Positions 25,744-31,127 of a DNA stretch of 31,127 nt are shown here, one piece after another (the stretch's first letter is position 1; every line of letters begins with the position of its first letter). Under the pieces are notes generated by a model. The model worked only from the letters and a program-made list of their open reading frames with translations, searched no databases and was not told the origin of the DNA. The translations under genes and the position numbers were made by a program. The DNA is from an uncultured Rhodospirillaceae bacterium (GTDB lineage Bacteria > Pseudomonadota > Alphaproteobacteria > CAAGCB01 > CAG-977), in the NCBI GenBank assembly GCA_900550445.1, contig URSF01000027.1:1-31127 (forward strand), in the 5' to 3' direction.

Positions 25744-25814
25744 AAAATGAATATTTTGGCAGTGCTACTTTTAACTGTTTTTTTCTTTTCGGATAAAACG
25801 GTTATGCTCGGATT

Positions 25815-26585
25815 ATGATCTGTCGGAAAACAGGTAAATTTTTTACCGTAAAGATTGCTTTGACGGGAGATTCGCATGAAACAAAAAACGCCGCAGGACG
25901 GTATTTATTTAAAATTACGGAAAACGGTCCTTATTTGGTTTACGGCAAGCCATTAATTAAACAGGAATATATCGCGCAGAACGAAGACGGCGATTCCTGG
26001 GAATATGAATCAGGGCGGGTCTTTACGCCGTCTGATGAAAATGAACCGTGCATTGCGCTGTGCCGCTGCGGACATTCCAAACACCCGCCGTTTTGCGACG
26101 AACGGCATATTGAAGTCAACTTTATCGGAACGGAAACGGCGTCAAACGAACCGATTTTGAACGATGTTCAGATCTTTGAAGGAAAGCGGTATACTTTGCT
26201 GGACAATGACGCTTATTGCGCTTTCGCCCGTTTTTGCGACGCTTTCGGCCAGGTCTGGAATCTGGTGACGGAAGGATCACGCCGGGCAGACGCTCTGGCT
26301 TTGCGCGAAGCTTTGTCCTGTCCCGCCGGAAGGTTGATGATCAAAGACAACGAAACGGGTCGGCTGGTGGAACCGGAACTGAAAAAAGAAATCAGCGTGC
26401 TGGAAGATCCCGCCGCACAATGCAGCGGCCCCCTGTTTATCAAGGGCGGCATTAAAATCGAAGGCGCCGACGGGCGCGTTTACGAAATCAGAAACCGCGT
26501 GACATTATGCCGTTGCGGTCGGTCGCAAAATAAACCGTTCTGCGACGGAACGCACGCTTCCGCTCCGCTTGACGACGATCCGTAA
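25815..26585 (+). CDS. Double CDGSH iron-sulfur domain protein
   Basis: 256 residues. CDGSH domains bind a 2Fe-2S cluster with three Cys and one His. The first motif is Cys83, Cys85, Cys94, His98 (CRCGHSKHPPFCDERH), with Glu replacing the usual Gly. The second is Cys232, Cys234, Cys243, His247 (CRCGRSQNKPFCDGTH), fully canonical. Before each are strand-rich segments (ENGPYLVYGKPL; GPLFIKGGIKIEGADGRVYE), typical of bacterial CDGSH proteins. The middle holds two further Cys (Cys135, Cys141). Likely cytosolic electron transfer or redox sensing; the partner is unknown. Start ATG 25815 has no strong ribosome site. Its stop is 1 nt from the opposing hlyD-type stop. Confidence 0.9.
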   Translation: MICRKTGKFFTVKIALTGDSHETKNAAGRYLFKITENGPYLVYGKPLIKQEYIAQNEDGDSWEYESGRVFTPSDENEPCIALCRCGHSKHPPFCDERHIEVNFIGTETASNEPILNDVQIFEGKRYTLLDNDAYCAFARFCDAFGQVWNLVTEGSRRADALALREALSCPAGRLMIKDNETGRLVEPELKKEISVLEDPAAQCSGPLFIKGGIKIEGADGRVYEIRNRVTLCRCGRSQNKPFCDGTHASAPLDDDP

Positions 26586-26586
26586 T

Positions 26587-27909
26587 TTATCTTTCGCGCA
26601 GGCTTTCGGACGCGTATTCCATAAACGGCGTCAGGATAATTTCAATCAGCCGCCGCCGGCCGGTCTTGATTTCCGCCGATGTGTTCATGCCGGCGGACAG
26701 GCGGACATCTTTGTCTTCTACGCGGATAAAATCCTTTGCCATGGAAATCCGCGCGATATAAACCAGCCCCAGCTGTTCGTTTTCTACCGCGTCACGCGAT
26801 AAATGCGTCAGTTTTCCGTTAATCGTACCATACCGCGTGTAAGGAAAACTGTCGATTTTAATGCTGACGTCCTGTCCTTCTTTGACAAACCCTACGTCTT
26901 TGTTTAAAACCATGGCTTCTACTTCCAGAACGCTGTCGGACGGCACCAGTTTCATCAACGTCTGCGCCGGAGTGACAACGCCGCCGACCGTGTGAATTTC
27001 CATTTCCTGAATAATTCCGTCCGCCGGCGCTTTGATCGTCGTCAGGCCGTCGATCCACTGCGCGTTGGCGTATTCGTCTTTTAACAGTTTTTCTTTGTTG
27101 GACGCTTCCTGCAGGCGATAAAGCACATCATTTTTAAAATTCAGTTTTTCCTGTTCTTTCTGTGTTTGCAGGACGTGTAATTTCGCTTCGATTTCCGCCA
27201 GCGTCTTGCGCTGAACGTTTAAATCCTCTTCGTACTGAATCAGTTCTTTTTCTTTTTCCAGAAAAAACGATTTGGCGATGCTTCCTTTTTCATAAATGTC
27301 GCGGTACTGATCGGTGCGGAATCGGACGTTGGGCAGCAGGCGTTCGATTTTTTTTATGGACGCCCGCGCCGTTGCTTTTTCCGCCTGCGCCTGAACGATT
27401 TGTTCATCAATAACGGCCAGCTGCGTTTTAATTTTGTCCGATTCGTTTTTTAATAAAATTCTGTTTTTGGCTTTCAGCTCTTCCGAAGCGGCGGCCGGCG
27501 GAGAAAACGATTTTTCCGGGTCTGTTTCCAGCAAAGCCGACAAACGCGCCGCGTCCATCGAAGCAAAAAGCAATTCCTGTTCTAAACGAATACGATTTGC
27601 TTCGGCGTCTTCAAATTTAATCCGGACCAGCGGATCGCCTTTTTTAACGGTTTGGCCGTCGCGGACAAAGATATCGTCGACAACGCCGCTTTTTAACGGC
27701 TGAATCAACTTGTTGTGTCCGCCGGAAATAATTTTTCCCGGCGCGACGGCGATAATGTCGACTTTGCAGACCAGGCTGAGCAGCAGCGCAAAGCAAAATA
27801 CGCCGATAATCGTGTACATTGTCGCGCGTCCCAAAGGAGACGGCGGCGTTTCCGTAATTTCCAAAACGGCGGGCAGAAACTGTTGTTCCAAAGACGGCGC
27901 GTCGTTCAT
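26587..27909 (-). CDS. Type I secretion HlyD-family membrane fusion protein
   Basis: 440 residues. The adaptor links an inner-membrane ABC exporter to an outer-membrane TolC channel. A short cytoplasmic tail precedes one membrane helix (about residues 31-49). Then come the first half-lipoyl part (GKIISGGHNKLIQPLKSGVVDDIFVRDGQ), a long coiled-coil hairpin (about 90-290) and the second lipoyl/beta part (IKAPADGIIQEMEIHTVGGVVTPAQ). The C-terminal RLSAGMNTSAEIKTGRR is diagnostic. It overlaps the ABC gene by 4 nt (ATGA), so they are co-translated. No TolC gene and no obvious RTX cargo is in the window. Confidence 0.93.
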   Translation of the reverse strand: MNDAPSLEQQFLPAVLEITETPPSPLGRATMYTIIGVFCFALLLSLVCKVDIIAVAPGKIISGGHNKLIQPLKSGVVDDIFVRDGQTVKKGDPLVRIKFEDAEANRIRLEQELLFASMDAARLSALLETDPEKSFSPPAAASEELKAKNRILLKNESDKIKTQLAVIDEQIVQAQAEKATARASIKKIERLLPNVRFRTDQYRDIYEKGSIAKSFFLEKEKELIQYEEDLNVQRKTLAEIEAKLHVLQTQKEQEKLNFKNDVLYRLQEASNKEKLLKDEYANAQWIDGLTTIKAPADGIIQEMEIHTVGGVVTPAQTLMKLVPSDSVLEVEAMVLNKDVGFVKEGQDVSIKIDSFPYTRYGTINGKLTHLSRDAVENEQLGLVYIARISMAKDFIRVEDKDVRLSAGMNTSAEIKTGRRRLIEIILTPFMEYASESLRER

Positions 27910-29618
27910 GCGGCTTCTCCGTTAATCTGGCAGTTCCACAGATAACCGTACCGGCTGCCGGGGCGGGAAAGCAGAGAATCGTGTGTGCCTTCTTCGATAA
28001 TCCGGCCTTTTTCAATCACGATGATCCTGTCGCACGTCCGAACCGTGGACAAACGATGCGCGATAATAAACACCGTTCTGTTTTTGCTGATCGCCGCCAT
28101 GTTCTTTTTAATCAAAGATTCCGATTCATAATCCAGCGCGGACGTCGCTTCGTCAAAAATCAAAATCCGCGGATTGACCAGCAAAGCCCTTGCGATGGCA
28201 ATTCTTTGCCTTTGCCCGCCGGATAAAGACGCCCCGCGTTCGCCGATAATCGTGTCGTATCCTTCGGGCATTTCCGCGATAAAGTCATGCGCGCCGGCCA
28301 TTTTGGCGACTTCGATTACGCGTTCGACCGGCTGAACGGGATCGGCCAGAGCGATGTTGTCGCGCACGGAACGGTTCAGTAAAGTGTTTTCCTGCAAAAC
28401 AACGCCGATCTGCCGCCTCAGCCATGACGGATCCGCCGTCGAAATGTCGATGTCGTCAATCGTTATCCGTCCCGATTCCGGCAGGTACAGCCGTTGAATC
28501 AATTTTGTCAGCGTGCTTTTCCCCGATCCCGAAGATCCGACGATACCGACGCTTTCGCCGGGTTTGACGTGTAAAGAAATCTCGGACAGAACCTGCGGTT
28601 TGTCCAAAGCGTAACGGAAAGAAACGTTCGTAAATTTAACGTCGCCTTTTAAAACGGAGGCCGGAGCCTGTCCCGAATTTACTGCTGGTTCGGCCGGCGT
28701 GTTCAAAACGTCGCCCAGCCTGTCGATTGAAATACGCACCTGTTGAAAATCCTGCCAAAGCTGCGCCAGACGCAGGATCGGCGCGGAAACATGGCCGGCC
28801 AGCGTATTGAACGCCACCAACTGGCCGACCGTCATTTTGCCTTCAATAACCAGCTTTGCCCCGAAAAACAAAGTCAGCGCCGACGTTGTTTTTTGAATAA
28901 AGCTGATTGCGTTATGGCAGATATTCGCCAGATTGGATACTTTAAACGAGCTGGCGACATACGCGGCCAGTTGTTCTTCCCACCGGCGCACGGACTGCGG
29001 TTCCACCGCCAGCGCTTTCAGCGTTTCGATTGCGGAAACGGATTCGACCAGAAAAGCCTGATTTTCCGCACCGTGTTTGAATTTTTCTTCCACTCTTTTG
29101 TGCAAAACGGGCGAAGCCAGCAAAGACAAAACGACATAGAACGGAATGGACAGCGCGACAATCAGCGTTAAAAAAGGCGCATACATCAGCATGACGGCAA
29201 AAAAGACGACGGTAAAAGCCGTGTCGATAACCAAAGTCAGCGCGGATCCCGTTAAAAAATTACGGATATTTTCCAATTCACGCACCCGCGCCACGGTATC
29301 GCCGACGCGCCGCGTTCCGAAGTAAGCCAGCGGCAGCGCCAGCAGATGTTTAAACAGCTGCGCTCCGAGCTCGACGTCGATCCTGTTCGTTGTGTGGGAA
29401 AAAATATATGTCCGCAGCGTGCTTAACACACATTCAAACACCGTCATGCAGATCAAAGTAAAAAAGATAACGTCTAACGTGCTCAGGCTGTGATGAACCA
29501 GCACTTTGTCAATAATCACCTGAAACAATAACGGCGAAACCAGAGCGAATATCTGCAAAAACAAAGACGACAGCAAAACTTCGCCGAACAGTTTTTTGTA
29601 TTTCAGGACGGCTGGCAC
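27906..29618 (-). CDS. Type I secretion ABC transporter, HlyB type (main part, 5' end frameshifted)
   Basis: 570 residues read from a GTG at 29618 without a ribosome site; the frame is open upstream and continues the protein (EILPAEEFHQLWTGRLILF). It has a six-helix membrane domain, then an ATPase with Walker A GSSGSGKS at 361-368, LSGGQ at 465-469, Walker B ILIFDE at 485-490 and the H-loop His521. It exports unfolded proteins through an HlyD/TolC conduit. The missing N-terminal C39-like domain is encoded just upstream (29681-30040) in the +1-offset frame. Combined length would be about 711 residues, as expected for HlyB/LapB-type exporters. The ATPase and membrane parts are intact. Confidence 0.9.
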   Translation of the reverse strand: MPAVLKYKKLFGEVLLSSLFLQIFALVSPLLFQVIIDKVLVHHSLSTLDVIFFTLICMTVFECVLSTLRTYIFSHTTNRIDVELGAQLFKHLLALPLAYFGTRRVGDTVARVRELENIRNFLTGSALTLVIDTAFTVVFFAVMLMYAPFLTLIVALSIPFYVVLSLLASPVLHKRVEEKFKHGAENQAFLVESVSAIETLKALAVEPQSVRRWEEQLAAYVASSFKVSNLANICHNAISFIQKTTSALTLFFGAKLVIEGKMTVGQLVAFNTLAGHVSAPILRLAQLWQDFQQVRISIDRLGDVLNTPAEPAVNSGQAPASVLKGDVKFTNVSFRYALDKPQVLSEISLHVKPGESVGIVGSSGSGKSTLTKLIQRLYLPESGRITIDDIDISTADPSWLRRQIGVVLQENTLLNRSVRDNIALADPVQPVERVIEVAKMAGAHDFIAEMPEGYDTIIGERGASLSGGQRQRIAIARALLVNPRILIFDEATSALDYESESLIKKNMAAISKNRTVFIIAHRLSTVRTCDRIIVIEKGRIIEEGTHDSLLSRPGSRYGYLWNCQINGEAA

Positions 29619-29680
29619 AAACCAGGAAATATCAAATCGCCTCCACAGATTTTTTATGCTGCGCCGCGACGTAAATAAGA

Positions 29681-30040
29681 TCAGCCGTCCCGTCCATAAT
29701 TGATGAAATTCTTCCGCCGGCAGGATTTCCGGCCGTCCTTTGTCCGGGCGGTGATCAAAACTTTATCCGGCGCGTATTTTGCCAAAATAAAAAAAGTGCC
29801 GTCCCGCGCACGGGCAATCGCGGGCAGCGGCGTTTTCGCCAGCCGCCTCTCTTCGCTTTGAATCGCTTTGGCTTTTAAATCCAAAACACCGGCCGCACGC
29901 AGAATATCCGTTTCGTCAAAAGCTTCCGATCCTTTGCCGGACAAATGACGCAGCTGCTGCGGATTGGTTTTGCGTTCAAATAACTGCGCCATAACGCTCA
30001 GGCATAACAGCGCCGTATCGGGGAAAGGAGAAGTATGCAT
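29681..30040 (-). CDS. N-terminal C39-like domain of the HlyB-type exporter (frameshifted)
   Basis: 119 residues. DTALLCLSVMAQLFERKTNP through ILAKYAPDKVLITARTKDG is the C39-peptidase-like domain (CLD) at the N-terminus of HlyB-type transporters. The position of the catalytic Cys (after Asp in DCG of true peptidases) is Thr here, so it should dock cargo, not cleave it. After residue 103 the frame changes: the expected continuation is found in the other frame and begins about 29735. The visible stop TGA at 29681 ends a nonsense tail. A strong promoter is upstream (30076-30104). Best regarded as the 5' half of one gene with 27906-29618. Confidence 0.85.
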   Translation of the reverse strand: MHTSPFPDTALLCLSVMAQLFERKTNPQQLRHLSGKGSEAFDETDILRAAGVLDLKAKAIQSEERRLAKTPLPAIARARDGTFFILAKYAPDKVLITARTKDGRKSCRRKNFINYGRDG

Positions 30041-30075
30041 CTAAAAAGTGTCTTTATTTGTTAATAAATCACTTT

Positions 30076-30104
30076 ATGATAATCATGTTTGTTCGTTTTG
30101 GCAA
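30076..30104 (-). promoter_or_regulatory. Promoter of the type I secretion operon
   Basis: On the minus strand TTGCCA (30104-30099), exactly 17 nt, TATCAT (30081-30076). Both match five of six sigma-70 consensus positions. The start of transcription would be near 30069, about 30 nt before the ATG of the C39-like part. Confidence 0.65.
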
Positions 30105-30124
30105 GAATAAGAACAAAGACTTTT

Positions 30125-30718
30125 TTATTCCGGCAGCCATTCCAGAATGCCGCTGACGGGATTTTCCCTGCGCCATTTGATTAATTCCGGATATGTCCGT
30201 ACACCGCCCTGCATAACGGCGCGGCAGTATTCTATGCCGGCGATTTTTTCGCTGTCGGGTGTTTCATATTTTAACCGCAGGATCGTTTCTTTTTGTTCCG
30301 GCGCCGCGTTTTGGCTGATCCGGGCGGCAATGTTTTCAAAAAAACCGTCGTATCGCGATCCTTTGACAATATGAATCATGTCGATCTGCCAGATGTTTTG
30401 ATCTTCGTCCTTATAAAAAACATGCCATTCCAGACAGGCGTCCGGCGCTGAAAGCAGATTGACATATTCGATTTTTTCAACGCCGCCGTTTTCAGCAATT
30501 TTTTCAATGGCACGAAAACTGTCGGACAGTTTTAATTCCGGCGTGTAAATATGGAAATCAATGTCCAGATGCTTCATCAGCAGCCCTGTTTTCAATGAAC
30601 CGATCAGATTGACCGTTGCGCCGACGGTTTCCCATGCGGCATAAACGTTCAGCTTTTGAATAATTTCAAAAGCTTTTTTTTGATTTTTCTGCGCAATTTT
30701 TAAAAAATCTTTGTTCAT
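30125..30718 (-). CDS. Nucleotidyltransferase-like protein, unknown function
   Basis: 197 residues, soluble, no signal peptide. The segment NLIGSLKTGLLMKHLDIDFHIYT has a Gly-Ser then Asp-x-Asp arrangement (GS-x10-DID), the layout of the minimal nucleotidyltransferase fold. A later strand carrying an Asp (NIWQIDMIHIV) could be the third carboxylate. The C-terminal half is helical and ends in WRRENPVSGILEWLPE. The substrate cannot be deduced; antitoxin-like or nucleotide-transfer roles are possible. No partner gene is adjacent. Followed by no clear terminator. Confidence 0.65.
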   Translation of the reverse strand: MNKDFLKIAQKNQKKAFEIIQKLNVYAAWETVGATVNLIGSLKTGLLMKHLDIDFHIYTPELKLSDSFRAIEKIAENGGVEKIEYVNLLSAPDACLEWHVFYKDEDQNIWQIDMIHIVKGSRYDGFFENIAARISQNAAPEQKETILRLKYETPDSEKIAGIEYCRAVMQGGVRTYPELIKWRRENPVSGILEWLPE

Positions 30719-30850
30719 TAAAGTTAAAATTTATTACGGAAAATAATTAAAACGAGCCTCCAATATATTTAAACCGACCGGCAAAATCCAGATGAATTCG
30801 GAATACTTCTTTTTTTTGTAAATACAGCAAAAGTAAAAAACAATCGTGGT

Positions 30851-30881
30851 TTGCTGGAAGTATCTGAATTAAATATATAAT
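30851..30881 (+). promoter_or_regulatory. Promoter of the serine recombinase
   Basis: TTGCTG (30851-30856) followed by TATATAAT: the -10 can be read as TATATA at 17 nt or as the perfect TATAAT (30876-30881) at 19 nt. The rest of 30719-30972 is AT-rich with no gene. It contains the small dyad TGTGGACACA near 30898, which may be a recombinase or operator site. Confidence 0.5.
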
Positions 30882-30972
30882 CTTGCTCTGCGTAGCCTGT
30901 GGACACAATCCGTTTTTTCGACATGAACCGTATCAATCCGGAAATTTTAACTGATATTAAGGAGTAAAAGAA

Positions 30973-31127
30973 ATGACGGTATACGGCTATTTAAGGGTGT
31001 CTACGGACAAGCAGGATTGCGACAATCAAAAAATCGGGGTAGAAAATTTGGCACGCAGACTGAATTTGTCTGTTGAAAGCTGGATCATTGACGACGGCGT
31101 GTCGGGAACGAAAGAACCTGAAAAAAG
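30973..31127 (+). CDS. Serine recombinase, resolvase/invertase family (3' truncated by window)
   Basis: Only the first 51 codons are present; the reading continues past the right edge. MTVYGYLRVSTDKQD is the diagnostic N-terminus of the resolvase/invertase family, with the nucleophilic Ser at residue 10. DDGVSGTKEPEK at the end matches the usual second motif. TTAAGGAG lies 8 nt before the ATG. It catalyses site-specific DNA cleavage and strand exchange at a crossover site. It could be a resolvase, an invertase controlling a nearby switch, or the small type found with integrated elements; the part needed to decide lies outside the window. Confidence 0.92.
   Translation, partial: MTVYGYLRVSTDKQDCDNQKIGVENLARRLNLSVESWIIDDGVSGTKEPEK

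Overview
The window is a chromosomal segment from a Gram-negative bacterium, most likely an alphaproteobacterium of moderate GC. The reasons are the gene order DUF3576 lipoprotein - leuS - lptE - holA, an LPS-assembly lipoprotein, outer-membrane barrels with C-terminal phenylalanine, an autotransporter, and an mreBCD-mrdA-rodA elongation cluster. A host-associated (gut-type) lineage is plausible from the overall style but is only an inference.

Layout. 3-638: the 3' part of an OmpA/opacity-like barrel, ending at a terminator shared with the opposing porin-yggS pair (696-2563, minus). 2896-7571: DUF3576 lipoprotein, leuS, lptE and holA, tightly packed and ending at a hairpin. 7629-10264 (minus): one autotransporter split by a -1 frame change into a passenger part and a beta-barrel part. 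It is preceded by an unusually structured leader of about 280 nt (10265-10547) with its own promoter. 10620-11912 (minus): purB. 11984-13219: a small unknown protein and an unknown lipoprotein. 13247-14491 (minus): a DUF1015 protein, divergent from miaA. 15541-21026: the rod-shape operon mreB-mreC-mreD-mrdA-rodA, with overlapping junctions from mreC onward. 21033-23240 (minus): a membrane protein fused to a spermidine-synthase-like domain. 23357-25567 (minus): two related, Sec-exported, cysteine-containing proteins of unknown function, with a 13-G homopolymer upstream of the pair. 25815-26585: a double-CDGSH iron-sulfur protein. 26587-30040 (minus): a type I secretion ABC transporter (also broken by a -1 frame change) and its HlyD adaptor. 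30125-30718 (minus): a nucleotidyltransferase-like protein. 30973 to the right edge: the N-terminus of a serine recombinase, which may mark the start of a mobile or invertible element.

Functionally the left and middle parts are housekeeping: translation, LPS assembly, replication clamp loading, purine synthesis, tRNA modification and cell-wall elongation. The accessory interest lies in three places. These are the autotransporter with its switch-like leader RNA, the poly-G tract in front of a pair of undescribed secreted proteins, and the right end, with a frameshifted type I exporter, no visible cargo gene and a recombinase. Both frame changes could be sequence errors, real decay or reversible switching; the sequence alone does not decide.
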